The notes beneath the pieces were generated by a model. It had not been told where the DNA came from and ran no database searches. It worked only from the letters and a program-made list of their open reading frames with translations. Positions 9,489 through 20,300 of a stretch of DNA of 64,000 nucleotides are shown one piece after another. Numbering within the stretch: the stretch's first letter is position 1; every line of letters begins with the position of its first letter. The translations under genes and the position numbers were made by a program. This DNA comes from Rubripirellula reticaptiva (GTDB taxonomy: Bacteria; Planctomycetota; Planctomycetia; Pirellulales; Pirellulaceae), in the NCBI RefSeq assembly GCF_007860175.1, contig NZ_SJPX01000002.1:992001-1056000 (forward strand). The letters run 5' to 3'.

Positions 9489-11321
9489 ATGAAATTTCTT
9501 TTTCCAACACTCGCGATCTTTGTCATCGCAATCACGCAAGCTCAAGCCGCCGAGCGTCCCAACATCCTGTGGATTACCAGCGAAGATAATGGGCCCGAGA
9601 TCGGTTGCTATGGCGACACCTACGCCGACACGCCCAATATCGATGCGTTTGCGGAGAAATCGCTTCGCTACCGAACCTGTTGGTCCAACGCACCAGTGTG
9701 TGCACCGGCGCGTACCACCATCATCAGCGGCATGTACGCGACGTCACTGGGCGGCCAACACATGCGTAGCGGCGTCAAAATTCCCGTGGGCATGAAGCTG
9801 TATCCGGAAGTCCTTCGCGAAGCGGGGTACTACTGCACCAACAACAACAAAACGGACTACAACTTCAACATCCCTAACGACGACGTGGGCTGGAATGATT
9901 CCAGCAAAAAAGCTCACTGGCGAAACCGACCCGACAAAGAAACGCCGTTCTTCTCAGTCTTCAACTTCACGGTCAGCCATGAAAGCAAGATCCGCGTTCG
10001 ACCGCACACGCCGGTTCACGATCCCGCCAAGGCACCGCTACCGTCATACCATCCGGACACTCCCGAAGTACGTCGCGACTGGGCTCAGTATTACGACAAG
10101 GTCACCGAGATGGACGGCGACGTCGGCCGCGTGCTGACGCAGCTTGAAAAAGATGGCCTGGCCGATTCGACGATCGTTTTCTATTACGGCGACCACGGAT
10201 CCGGCATGCCTCGCAGCAAGCGTTGGCCCTTCGATTCGGGCCTACGGGTCCCGATGGTGCTTCACGTTCCCGAGAAATTCAAAGACCTCGCCCCGGCCGA
10301 CTATGCGGCGGGCGGATGGTCCGAGCGGCTGGTCGCGTTTGTCGACTTGGCACCAACAGCGATCAGCTTGGCGGGCGGCGAAATCCCAGCCAACATGCAG
10401 GGCGTCGCATTCGCGGGACTGCAGGCGGGAGAGCCCAAGAAGTACTTGTTTGGATTTCGCGGACGAATGGACGAACGAATCGACATGGTCCGTTCATGCA
10501 CTGATGGCCGATACGTTTACATGCGTCACTTCTATCCCGAACGGCCTTACCTAAAACACGTTTCTTACATGTTCGAAACGCCAACGACGCAAGTTTGGAA
10601 ACGCATGTTTGACGCTGGCGAATTGAACGAGACGCAAGCAAAGTTCTGGATGCCTAAGCCCGTCGAAGAACTGTTCGACCTCGAAAGTGACCCCGACGAA
10701 ACCATCAACATCGCAGCACTTCCCGAGAATGCCGCTCGTGTCGAGCAAATGCGATCGGCAATCAAACAGCACATGATCGAAACCGGTGACATCGGGCTAG
10801 TCCCCGAAGCCGAAATGCATCGATTGGCCGGCGACATGGCTCCGCGAACCTGGTCGCAAGAGCACGTCGACTTTGCGAAGATTTCGGAACTGGCGATGGC
10901 GGCCACGGACGCGAAAAACGGTTGGTCAAACGAAGAATTGATCGGCTTGGTTGCAGATGCCGATCCAGTCGTGCGTTGGTGGGCGGTTCGCGGATTGGCA
11001 ATTCGCGATTCGAGTGCTGATCGAAATTCGGCTTTGACCGGTGCGATGAGCGACGATTCGCCGAGTGTCGCGATCGCCGCCTGTGACGGACTGCTCAACT
11101 CGCAAAGCGACCGCGACGCTGCGGTAGCTCGGCTAACTAAACTTGCCAATGCAAATCAGTACGGCACCTACGCACCGATTGCGGCGCTCAACTCGCTGGA
11201 CATGAACGCCAACTTGGACAAGACCGAAAAGTCGCAATTGGTTGAACTGCCACGAAAGGCCAAATCGTCGCCATCGCGAGGCGGCGAGTACGTCGGCCGA
11301 TTGCTGGATGACCTCAAGTAA
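9489..11321 (+). CDS. Secreted type I sulfatase with C-terminal HEAT-like repeats
   Basis: 610-residue sulfate ester hydrolase of the alkaline phosphatase superfamily. A signal peptide (MKFLFPTLAIFVIAITQAQA) precedes RPNILWITSEDNGPEIGCYG, the metal-binding start of the fold. The formylglycine motif is CAPARTT with C71; DHGSGMPRSKRWPFDSGLRV holds further active-site residues. The sulfatase domain ends near residue 460. Residues about 480-600 carry helical repeats (LVADADPVVRWWAVRGLA, AMSDDSPSVAIAACDGLL) that look like HEAT repeats, unusual for a sulfatase. No formylglycine-generating enzyme gene is in the window. The substrate, probably a sulfated glycan, cannot be assigned. Confidence 0.92.
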   Translation: MKFLFPTLAIFVIAITQAQAAERPNILWITSEDNGPEIGCYGDTYADTPNIDAFAEKSLRYRTCWSNAPVCAPARTTIISGMYATSLGGQHMRSGVKIPVGMKLYPEVLREAGYYCTNNNKTDYNFNIPNDDVGWNDSSKKAHWRNRPDKETPFFSVFNFTVSHESKIRVRPHTPVHDPAKAPLPSYHPDTPEVRRDWAQYYDKVTEMDGDVGRVLTQLEKDGLADSTIVFYYGDHGSGMPRSKRWPFDSGLRVPMVLHVPEKFKDLAPADYAAGGWSERLVAFVDLAPTAISLAGGEIPANMQGVAFAGLQAGEPKKYLFGFRGRMDERIDMVRSCTDGRYVYMRHFYPERPYLKHVSYMFETPTTQVWKRMFDAGELNETQAKFWMPKPVEELFDLESDPDETINIAALPENAARVEQMRSAIKQHMIETGDIGLVPEAEMHRLAGDMAPRTWSQEHVDFAKISELAMAATDAKNGWSNEELIGLVADADPVVRWWAVRGLAIRDSSADRNSALTGAMSDDSPSVAIAACDGLLNSQSDRDAAVARLTKLANANQYGTYAPIAALNSLDMNANLDKTEKSQLVELPRKAKSSPSRGGEYVGRLLDDLK

Positions 11322-11338
11322 GGTTTGATAGTTAAGGT

Positions 11339-11378
11339 AGGTTCGCCAATTGCAGGAAGAGCTCGCATTGGCGAACCT
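11339..11378. terminator. Hairpin after sulfatase gene
   Basis: Twelve-base perfect arms AGGTTCGCCAAT / ATTGGCGAACCT around a 16-base loop, 17 bases past the sulfatase stop and before aroC. No T-run, so termination or RNA stabilisation is an inference. Confidence 0.4.
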
Positions 11379-11474
11379 GAAGTTGGCGGACCAGAACTGC
11401 AACGCAGTTCAAGATCACGCAGCCGCTCGCCTGAGACTGGTGAGACGATTTTTCGATCCTAGGAACTGACATCG

Positions 11475-12713
11475 ATGGAAATTCTTGGCGGGCCGTTCTA
11501 CAGCGTCGCTGGCGCGGGCGAATCACACGGGCCAGCGGTGACGACGATCGTGATGGGGTGCCCACCCGGGCAATACATCCGCCGGTCGGACGTGCAAGCG
11601 TTTCTGGACCGCCGTCGCCCGGGCGGCAACAAGCATGGCACTCCAAGAAACGAAAAAGACAAGGTGCTTTTCCTAGCAGGCCTCTACCAGGACGATCACG
11701 ATAAACTGCTTGGCGGCTCGACATTGTCGGCAACCGTTGATGGCGGCACGTTCAACACCGAGGGGTTCGAAGAGGGATTTACGACCGGTGAACCGATCGC
11801 GGCAATCGTGCTGTCAACCAGCAAAAAATCAGGCGACTACACCCAATTCACCGGCCCAACGGGCGAAGTACGACCGGGACACACGGACCTGGTCAAGTTC
11901 CACAAATCAGCTGGCTATGTCGATGTTCGCGGTGGCGGGCGATCAAGTTATCGAGCCACGATCACAGATGTGATCGGCGGTTCAATTGCACGCATTTTGC
12001 TGCAAGAGAAATTCGGCACGGTCCTTGTTTCGTCGATCTCGCAAGTCGGTCCGCTGAAGGCAAAGATCAGTCTTGCCGATCGATTCAACCAGTCGCCGAC
12101 GCCGCGGATCAGTCGCGAGTTGATCGACACGACGCTTACCGAGCTTGATGCCGCCGAGATTCCGTCGATCGACGCGGACTTTGCCAGCGAAGCGGGCGAG
12201 CTGATCAAAGAGACTCGAAAACGGGGCGATTCACTCGGCGCGGCCGTCGAAGTCGTCGCAGTCAACGTGCCGCCTCTGTTGGGTGATCCGCTTTACCAAA
12301 GTTTGAAAGTCCGTCTGATGGGCGCGCTCGGTGGGCTCAACGCCGTCCAGTCCTGCGAAGTCGGCGCGGGCTTTGACGTGGTCGAGCGACTAGGTAGCCA
12401 GAACAACGATCCGATCCGGTCGAGCGGCTACACCAGCAACACGCACGGCGGATTACTGGGCGGGGTAACGACCGGCATGCCGCTTGTCATGCGAGTGGGA
12501 TTCAAGCCCACGTCGACGATCAACATCGCGCAGCAATCGGTGCGAAAAAACTTGGACGAGATCGATTTCGAGCTTGAAAAAGGCCGCCATGATCCGTGCG
12601 TCGGCGTGCGAGCAGGTGTGACCTTGGAATCGCGAGTCGCGATTGAGTTGCTCAACGCCGCACTCAGCCATCAAGCTGGCAAGCTAACCAGCGATCTGTC
12701 GAAACTGTTTTAG
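11475..12713 (+). CDS. aroC: Chorismate synthase
   Basis: Last enzyme of the shikimate pathway: converts EPSP to chorismate using reduced FMN. 412 residues, longer than the usual 350-370. Family motifs are present: AGAGESHGPA with the active-site His near residue 18, EVRPGHTDLVKFHKSAGYVD then RGGGRSS, GFDVVERLGSQNNDP, and EKGRHDPCVGVRAGV. Part of the extra length is an insert at about residues 71-99 (YQDDHDKLLGGSTLSATVDG and onward), before FTTGEPIAA. The fourth signature reads SNTHGG where most enzymes have SNHAGG. Its product also feeds TrpE, encoded 38 kb away. It is the only gene on the plus strand between the sulfatase and rpsA. Confidence 0.93.
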   Translation: MEILGGPFYSVAGAGESHGPAVTTIVMGCPPGQYIRRSDVQAFLDRRRPGGNKHGTPRNEKDKVLFLAGLYQDDHDKLLGGSTLSATVDGGTFNTEGFEEGFTTGEPIAAIVLSTSKKSGDYTQFTGPTGEVRPGHTDLVKFHKSAGYVDVRGGGRSSYRATITDVIGGSIARILLQEKFGTVLVSSISQVGPLKAKISLADRFNQSPTPRISRELIDTTLTELDAAEIPSIDADFASEAGELIKETRKRGDSLGAAVEVVAVNVPPLLGDPLYQSLKVRLMGALGGLNAVQSCEVGAGFDVVERLGSQNNDPIRSSGYTSNTHGGLLGGVTTGMPLVMRVGFKPTSTINIAQQSVRKNLDEIDFELEKGRHDPCVGVRAGVTLESRVAIELLNAALSHQAGKLTSDLSKLF

Positions 12714-12748
12714 TGGTTGCGTGGTTTAGCGTTCACGAGCTTCGCCAC

Positions 12749-13225
12749 CTACAAAATCCCCAACCCCTGTCGTTCGATTTCAAGCACTTGGTCGAGCCGC
12801 CGTTGGTGCCGCTCTTGCGGTTCGTACTTCGCGGCCAGAAAGCTATCGATGATCGCAAAGGCTAACTCGGATCCGATGATTCGGCCGCCGATGCACAGCA
12901 CGTTCATGTCGTCGTGCTCGACGCCTTGATGAGCCGAGTAGGTATCGTGGCAAATCGCTGCCCGAATTCCGGGGATTTTGTTCGCGGCAACGCTGACCCC
13001 GACGCCCGATCCGCAGATTACGATTCCTCGGTCTGCTCGGCCCTGGATGATTTCGCGAGCTACGGCGATTGCGAAATCGGGGTAGTCGCAGCTTGCCAGG
13101 CTGTCCGTCCCGCAGTCGATCACCTGAGTGACTTGGCGTCCCAGCCGAGCAGCCACGACTTCTTTGAGCGGAAATCCAGCGTGGTCGCCGCCAAGGGCAA
13201 TGCGAAGTGGAATTGTTGGGGCCAT
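12749..13225 (-). CDS. rpiB: Ribose-5-phosphate isomerase B
   Basis: Interconverts ribose 5-phosphate and ribulose 5-phosphate. 158 residues, the normal RpiB/LacA length. Seen: IALGGDHAGFPLKE at the N-terminus, DYPDFA, the phosphate-binding GIVICGSGVGVSVAANK with the catalytic Cys near 72, and HDTYSAHQGVEHDDMNVLCIGGR. Converges with aroC, 35 bases between stops. Allose-6-phosphate isomerase is an alternative activity within the same family. Confidence 0.94.
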   Translation of the reverse strand: MAPTIPLRIALGGDHAGFPLKEVVAARLGRQVTQVIDCGTDSLASCDYPDFAIAVAREIIQGRADRGIVICGSGVGVSVAANKIPGIRAAICHDTYSAHQGVEHDDMNVLCIGGRIIGSELAFAIIDSFLAAKYEPQERHQRRLDQVLEIERQGLGIL

Positions 13226-13648
13226 CGAAGTTTTTCAGTCCAAGAGAGCGGGAGTAACAGCTCAGCATCTTTTCACAACCTTGCCGCCCGGTCTACGGGA
13301 TAAGACTTCGGACCGCCCCCCCGATGAAAACACGTCAATAACGCTGTCAGTACGTGCAGCCGCCTCACCCCAAACGCTCGCCCTTGGCCCCAAATCTCCC
13401 CTAACGCGAGCTCGAAACGGCGATCCAAGAAGTCGAACTGGGGAAAGCAGACCAACTTTGCCGTGAAACTGCGTCGTTAGCTGTTGTGACGTTTTTTCCG
13501 CTTTGATACCTTACCCGACTAGGCGCTGGCGCTGCTGCCAGGCGACGACCCGTTTTATTCCGCTCTCTAACCACCCTGAGCCGCTTCGGCGACCTTGGTC
13601 GTCCGTCTGAACCGAACCCGCTCAAACCACCGGAACGCACACAGAAAT
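13226..13648. other. Intergenic region and leader of rpsA
   Basis: 423 bases between the divergent rpiB and rpsA starts; it must hold both promoters. I see one short hairpin (CTGGC...GCCAG at 13526-13541) in the probable rpsA leader, but no convincing -35/-10 pair or known riboswitch. No coding region is supported. Confidence 0.4.
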
Positions 13649-15439
<1,791 letters not shown>

Positions 15440-15470
15440 TCGCAGTCGCGAACAGCTAGCGTTTAAAGAG

Positions 15471-15502
15471 AAAGGCCCGTCAGCAATGACGGGCCTTTTT
15501 TT
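15471..15502 (+). terminator. Intrinsic terminator of rpsA
   Basis: AAAGGCCCGTCA-GCAA-TGACGGGCCTTTTTTT, a 12-base stem with a tetraloop followed by a T-run, 31 bases after the rpsA stop. Confidence 0.9.
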
Positions 15503-15579
15503 GCTGGACGATCGTGGTGTATTGCAGGCAGGAAAATCAAAGGTTCCCATGAACTTCAATTGTTTCCGCCAAGCACGAA

Positions 15580-16020
15580 CTAATCCGTACTTTCGCGACG
15601 CATCGAAGACTCAGCGATGATTTCTAAATCCGAAAAATTGAAGAAGTCTCCCACCCACGCTACCGATGCCGCGTTCACGCGAACGCGGACAGTGACTTGG
15701 GTTCCCGGTTCAGCATCTTCGATCGATGCCGGGATTGTTTCCACGACCGCATTTTCGATTGCAAGTAACGCCAACTCCTCGTAGACACGCTCGACCACGT
15801 CATCGGTTGCAGATGCCGGGCGTACTGCCACGCGAGCCCCTTCACGCGATGCATGAGTTGCCGTCTGTTTGACTAACATCAGTCTGCCAACTTCGACTAA
15901 GCCGAACGTGAACATGAGCATCAAAGGCGCGATCATAGCGAATTCGACCGCCGATGCCCCCATTCGAGAAATTTGTTTTCTATGGAATCGTCTTCGTCGG
16001 AACAATTTTTTGCGATTCAT
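15580..16020 (-). CDS. TadE-like pilus assembly protein
   Basis: 146 residues from ATG 16020, only four bases after the stop of the TadG-like gene, which fixes the start; the longer frame overlapping that gene is rejected. The basic N-terminus (MNRKKLFRRRRFHRKQ) is followed by RMGASAVEFAMIAPLMLMFTFG, the TadE-type membrane segment with the conserved Glu five residues after Ala-Ser. A short extracytoplasmic domain follows, including RLMLVKQTATHASREGARVA. TadE proteins are processed like pilins and belong to Flp/Tad pili. No Tad ATPase, secretin or prepilin peptidase is nearby, so the role may be a small surface pseudopilus or simply an envelope protein. Confidence 0.82.
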   Translation of the reverse strand: MNRKKLFRRRRFHRKQISRMGASAVEFAMIAPLMLMFTFGLVEVGRLMLVKQTATHASREGARVAVRPASATDDVVERVYEELALLAIENAVVETIPASIEDAEPGTQVTVRVRVNAASVAWVGDFFNFSDLEIIAESSMRRESTD

Positions 16021-16024
16021 AGGG

Positions 16025-17194
16025 TTACTCGACCAACATGACAGGAGTAACGAGATGGGTACTCGTGCTAGTTCCGGCAAAATCGATTCTTGCTCTACGA
16101 GCCACAACTTTTGCAGGCTGGATAATTACTCGCTTCTCCGTTTTTTTACCGGTCAACTTGACGTCTAGGATCCGTACCCCCTCAAATCTTACGATGGTAA
16201 ACATCGCATTGTTTCCATTTCCAGCAACGGCTGTGTAGATCGGAATCACTCGTTTTTTCCCTATCAAAGCCGCAAGTTCGTCTTTGATGCCAGCGCTAAT
16301 TCCAGTATCGCCATTGAGCTCGAGTTCTCCTTTGTCATCAAACTCAAGAGGTTTGCCGAGCTCGATGAAATCGTCGAGAGAGATTCCGTGCAGAATCTGA
16401 CGAGATAAATCGGCCGTGCTATTGTTCGCGCCACCGATATCGACCGTACCGCGATTTCCAGGCGCCCCTGTTCCCTTGGGGTATAAATTGGTCTCAAAGA
16501 TGCCGTCCGAACCGCTTTGGACTGTGCCGTTGATGTAAGCAAATTCATCGGTCGTTTCGCCCGCGATCGCATCAAGCCAGCTCGGCAGATCGAGCGCCAA
16601 CGGAAGAATGTTTATCGTCGAAGTGCTATCGGAAGGTTCGTAGAATCCCGAGATTGACTGCAGCATCGCGGCTGTCGCGGTGACGTGCATGGACTGCGAT
16701 TCTCTGCCGGTCAAAGATCCGAAAAACAATGGAAGTTCGCCGTTGCTTTCGGACTGACGACGCAACGTGACCCGAACGGCATTGAACAAAGTCGGGTCCG
16801 ATGTGCTCCACTGACCACTGTTGTCGTAGTTGCCTAACTCAACATCTTGGTTTGCAAAAACCGCAGCCTGCTGACCTATCGTGTTTGCGGATGCATAGTG
16901 ATTCGCGGTTTCGAACGCAGCGTCGTTAACAACCATCTGGGAAGAACCAGCTGACTGCTCATCGTACATTTCCCAGCACGCCGCCATCGCGGCAGCGTCT
17001 GCAGATCGACGCAATTCAGTTTCGCCCACATGGATTTGCCCAAAGTCGAGTGTCACCGCCATCAGTGCGACCAGACTCATGGTTAAAACCAATCCGAAAA
17101 CAGCGGCAGATCCGCGTCTTTGCGCCACCATTTTTCGACGGCGGCGAATTTCCTTTACGACGTTCAGTTGCGACCTTTGTGTGACCAAATACAT
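16025..17194 (-). CDS. TadG-like protein with Flp-pilus N-terminal domain
   Basis: 389 residues from ATG 17194 (a GTG directly upstream gives one extra residue). A basic cytoplasmic segment KEIRRRRKMVAQRRG leads into SAAVFGLVLTMSLVALMAV, the membrane helix of the putative Flp pilus-assembly TadE/G-like N-terminal domain, then DFGQIHVGETELRRSADAAA, its conserved continuation. The remaining 320 residues are an extracytoplasmic domain of unknown structure. It is followed four bases later by the TadE-like gene and preceded by a secreted protein, so the three probably form one operon and one complex. Confidence 0.8.
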   Translation of the reverse strand: MYLVTQRSQLNVVKEIRRRRKMVAQRRGSAAVFGLVLTMSLVALMAVTLDFGQIHVGETELRRSADAAAMAACWEMYDEQSAGSSQMVVNDAAFETANHYASANTIGQQAAVFANQDVELGNYDNSGQWSTSDPTLFNAVRVTLRRQSESNGELPLFFGSLTGRESQSMHVTATAAMLQSISGFYEPSDSTSTINILPLALDLPSWLDAIAGETTDEFAYINGTVQSGSDGIFETNLYPKGTGAPGNRGTVDIGGANNSTADLSRQILHGISLDDFIELGKPLEFDDKGELELNGDTGISAGIKDELAALIGKKRVIPIYTAVAGNGNNAMFTIVRFEGVRILDVKLTGKKTEKRVIIQPAKVVARRARIDFAGTSTSTHLVTPVMLVE

Positions 17195-17248
17195 CACGGT
17201 TACTCCAGCGAGAGATCTTGAATTAGTTGAGGCGTCAAAGGCAGTCGA

Positions 17249-17866
17249 TTACGGTTGGCTGTCGATCGATACATTGACCGTCCGCCCATCGACGTAAAAG
17301 ACTCGCACTCTGCGAAGCGTCAGTGAATCGATGCGATTTGCACCGAACCCGACGTCGACGGTTTCAAGACTCTTGCGAGGATGATAGGTCGCAAGATTTT
17401 GGATCGAACTTGTCGGAATTCGCACCAGATAATCGGGACCGCCGAATGCGCCCCATTCATCCGAATACCCATCTTTGACAGCAAACAGAAGTTTTTCATC
17501 GACCACTGCCATTACGCTGGTCCAACGGATGATGTCGCCGCTAGAGGCAAGCACCTTTTCTGTTCCACTTCGTGCCTCGTCATGCATATGACCACCCTGA
17601 AAAGCAGCGACATGGAACCCGCCACTTGAAAACTGGGCGTCTGCCGAGTAGTTCATCTGCAACTGAAAATAGATATCTTCTGCATCCGCACTCGGCGATG
17701 TAAAAAACGTCACCTGCGGCGAGCAGTTGGCAGGATCTGGTTCATTGATCACCATTTCCCAATCTTCTTCGATTTTGTAAATCACGGACTCGTCGGCTGT
17801 GCAGGCCGAACTGGTCCAAGCAGCAAAGGCTGCAAACATCCCCCCGATGAATACTGAGCGTAACAT
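17249..17866 (-). CDS. Secreted protein of unknown function, upstream of the Tad-like pair
   Basis: 205 residues from ATG 17866, chosen because it begins a clean signal peptide (MLRSVFIGGMFAAFAAWTSSACTA). The mature part has YKIEEDWEMVINEPDPANCS and then alternating beta-strand-like segments; I do not recognise a family. It ends with RRVRVFYVDGRTVNVSIDSQP. It lies 54 bases upstream of the TadG-like gene in the same direction. A role in assembly or anchoring of the TadE/G products is only guilt by association. Confidence 0.65.
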   Translation of the reverse strand: MLRSVFIGGMFAAFAAWTSSACTADESVIYKIEEDWEMVINEPDPANCSPQVTFFTSPSADAEDIYFQLQMNYSADAQFSSGGFHVAAFQGGHMHDEARSGTEKVLASSGDIIRWTSVMAVVDEKLLFAVKDGYSDEWGAFGGPDYLVRIPTSSIQNLATYHPRKSLETVDVGFGANRIDSLTLRRVRVFYVDGRTVNVSIDSQP

Positions 17867-18704
17867 CGGTTCATTTTCCAAAGAGTTGACAACAAAAGGC
17901 CACTCTTTCTCTTCGCAACCCATCGGCGGTCTGGCAATCCACCGCAAGGCGATGGACCCATAACTTTGCGTCCCGAACTCACGTTCGGTTTGCCTTTATC
18001 GTGAGTGATAAAGTGATATCGGGATCAGGAGAAGAAAAGGTGATTAGTCATTGGGAACAGTAGCTTGGTTGTCTGAGTGAAGTGGCCAGATTCGCCAAAT
18101 CTTGAAAATTATTTGCCCCCAAATTCGACGCAGCATGCCGGTTGTAACGCCCATCTGGCCGTGGCATTTCAACCTTGGCACAAACAACGCCCCCTGCCAG
18201 GGCGGTCCAGTCAAAATACGTTTAAACGATAAGCGATCGATCAGAAACCATAGCTCGAGTTACCCAACACTCTCATCAAGTTGATCCAATCCCTGCGATA
18301 CGCCGATTTCGGCTATCAATCCGCTGGACAAAACTGAGCATATAGCAGGAGAGCGCAAGTGCTCTTTTCAGCAATCGGTTTTCCGCTACCTCCAGACGCA
18401 GCGACTGGAATTGTGCTCGATACGCCAGCCCCATTCATGCAGCCTTAAAGAGGCGGCAATGGCGAAGCATGCTTGATCATCATGATCGAATATGACATCG
18501 ACTTTCGAAATGAAATATCAGGCATCCGATTACCTGACACGGTATCTCCAACCTCTTCGCAGACAAGAAAGGCCACGTGATACGTCGCATCACGCGGCCC
18601 TTTTTGTGACTGCCTTAAGTCTTTTCATAAGACCTAATTTCTGCGTCGAATTTCGGATGACGCCCTTTCAGGTTGCCCAGACGATCTCGTCGCTGACCAC
18701 TTCT
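17867..18704. other. 838-base stretch without a supported gene
   Basis: Only short frames of implausible composition are present. It holds a small hairpin at 17973-17988 (CCGAAC-TCAC-GTTCGG) and the terminator at about 18568-18605. Promoter elements for the secreted protein at 17866 should lie in its left part. I see no tRNA, known RNA or repeat. Confidence 0.4.
18568..18605 (-). terminator. Terminator of the autotransporter gene
   Basis: On the minus strand an 11-base stem GGCCGCGTGAT / ATCACGTGGCC (one G-U pair) is followed by TTTCTTG, about 100 bases after the autotransporter stop. The plus strand also has TTTTT after the stem, so it could work both ways. Confidence 0.6.
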
Positions 18705-20300
18705 TTACCAAGCGAATTGCAAACCGCCGTTACCAGCATGGAACGTTTGCCGATCGTTGGTTTGCAGGTTGTAACCAGCAAACAGACTTGTCCATCCACC
18801 ACGGCTGTAGTTCAAGCCCGTGCCAATCACGGCCCAGTCGCGTCCCAAGCTTAGACCGCTGGTCGTGAATCCGGCGCCACCGACTTGGCCGTTTACGTTC
18901 GTGGTCGTATCGAGGAATTCATGCATCCAGTGGGCCGAAGCGTACGGCGAAACGTTGCCACCGATCATCGATCGAGATGGGCCCTGGAATGAACTGCCAA
19001 CTAGGGCACGCAACGAGTGTTCGTTAACACCGTCCAAGTTCGCCGCGCCGAGACCTGTTTCGGAATGCCCGTCTTGGTGCAGCCAGATGTATTGCAGTCC
19101 GACATTGGGACGCAGCACGGTGCGGCCCCACTGAATTTCACGGCCACGTTCCAAATAGGTACCCAGTTGGCCTCCATCGAATTCACCGCGAGCCCCCGAG
19201 TCACGGGCGGTCCGGTAGTGATCGTAAGCCGCTGTTCCCGCCAGAATGTAGTAGTCGCCTCGGCAATCGCCACGACGCAAGAACGCACCAACTTGACCAC
19301 TTTCGATATCGGCAGTGTCGCCATCGTCGGAGTCCACGTTCTGGTTGCTGTATCCGCCAAACATACCCAGCAGCGTATAGCGATCGACGTTGCGATAGAT
19401 GCCCAACTGGGTGCCACCACTGCTGTAGTCCAATCCGGAAATGCCTCCTTGCGATCGCACATCACCGCCGACACCGTAGCCGCTGATCCAACCGCCCCAT
19501 GGGTTGATTCGTGATTGACACTGCGCGTCACAGGCACTGCCACCAGCGACCGATGAACCGGATGCCACATAAGTTTCTTGATAGCCCACCAATGCGATCG
19601 CATCGTCGCGAGTCGGCATTGTCAAGGCGAGCGGCTGGTAACCACCGCTGAACCTTTGGGTCGCCGCAATGCTTTGCAATTGTTGGCTCAGCGAACGAAA
19701 CGACGCGCTGCTGTTCTGAAAACCAACCTGCGCCGATGTGCCATTGATCTGCCCTGTCGTGCGATCTCTTAGCAACTCGAAGACAAGATTCTGCAAGTAA
19801 AAGGAACCGGAGCTCGGAAATGTAGCCGCAAAGAAATAGTCTTCATTGGCCAAGAAAGTGAACGGCGTTGATGGACGTTTATCGGTTCCAGTCTCGGCGG
19901 ACTGAGCCGTGGCTGAAACCCCTGCGCCCGTGAACGTGAAATAGTTCCCAGCATCATTGCTGTTGTTGATATCGTATTGGGTCCAGCGAACCGATTGGTC
20001 GAACCTTAGTGTGAACGTATTTGGTTCGAAGTCGCTAAACTCCAGCCCGGATGCGCGATCGTGGAAATGGCCGAAAGGGCCTGGGTTAAAGAACTCTGCG
20101 TTAACCGTTCCCACTTGCTTGGTGAAACTACTCGCGAAGTCTTCGCTCTGATCGAACGTGATAGTCCCCTGGGCGCTCGCAGCCGAAGTCGCCATCAGCA
20201 GCGGCAACATTCGTAAAGCCTGGCCAGCCCACCGTCTTATTCTTCCATTTCTTCCTTGCGGCCGTTTCAATTTTGATTTTGCTTCCGTGCGTAGTTTCAT
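18705..20300 (-). CDS. Autotransporter-type outer-membrane beta-barrel protein
   Basis: 531 residues. Basic N-terminus and signal peptide (RMLPLLMATSAASAQG). Residues about 45-190 form a beta-rich passenger-like part (TITFDQSEDFASSF, HDRASGLEFSDFEPNTFTLR). A Cys pair in GGSACDAQCQSRINPWGGW marks the passage to the barrel. From about 265 to the end is an autotransporter barrel: WISGYGVGGDVRSQGGISG, LDYSSGGTQLGIYRN and repeated amphipathic strands, ending GNGGLQFAW with the C-terminal aromatic residue that BAM recognises. Planctomycetes have an outer membrane, so this fits. The passenger is short and of unknown function; the Cys-containing boundary is a pattern I associate with planctomycete members. 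Confidence 0.82.
   Translation of the reverse strand: MKLRTEAKSKLKRPQGRNGRIRRWAGQALRMLPLLMATSAASAQGTITFDQSEDFASSFTKQVGTVNAEFFNPGPFGHFHDRASGLEFSDFEPNTFTLRFDQSVRWTQYDINNSNDAGNYFTFTGAGVSATAQSAETGTDKRPSTPFTFLANEDYFFAATFPSSGSFYLQNLVFELLRDRTTGQINGTSAQVGFQNSSASFRSLSQQLQSIAATQRFSGGYQPLALTMPTRDDAIALVGYQETYVASGSSVAGGSACDAQCQSRINPWGGWISGYGVGGDVRSQGGISGLDYSSGGTQLGIYRNVDRYTLLGMFGGYSNQNVDSDDGDTADIESGQVGAFLRRGDCRGDYYILAGTAAYDHYRTARDSGARGEFDGGQLGTYLERGREIQWGRTVLRPNVGLQYIWLHQDGHSETGLGAANLDGVNEHSLRALVGSSFQGPSRSMIGGNVSPYASAHWMHEFLDTTTNVNGQVGGAGFTTSGLSLGRDWAVIGTGLNYSRGGWTSLFAGYNLQTNDRQTFHAGNGGLQFAW

Noticed and set aside
16021-16107. Longer start for the TadE-like gene
   Set aside because: It would overlap the TadG-like gene; ATG 16020 lies four bases after that stop and begins the basic pilin-like leader.
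18492-18854. Plus-strand frame of about 120 codons at the end of the autotransporter gene
   Set aside because: Overlaps the barrel C-terminus on the opposite strand and the terminator; no recognisable protein.
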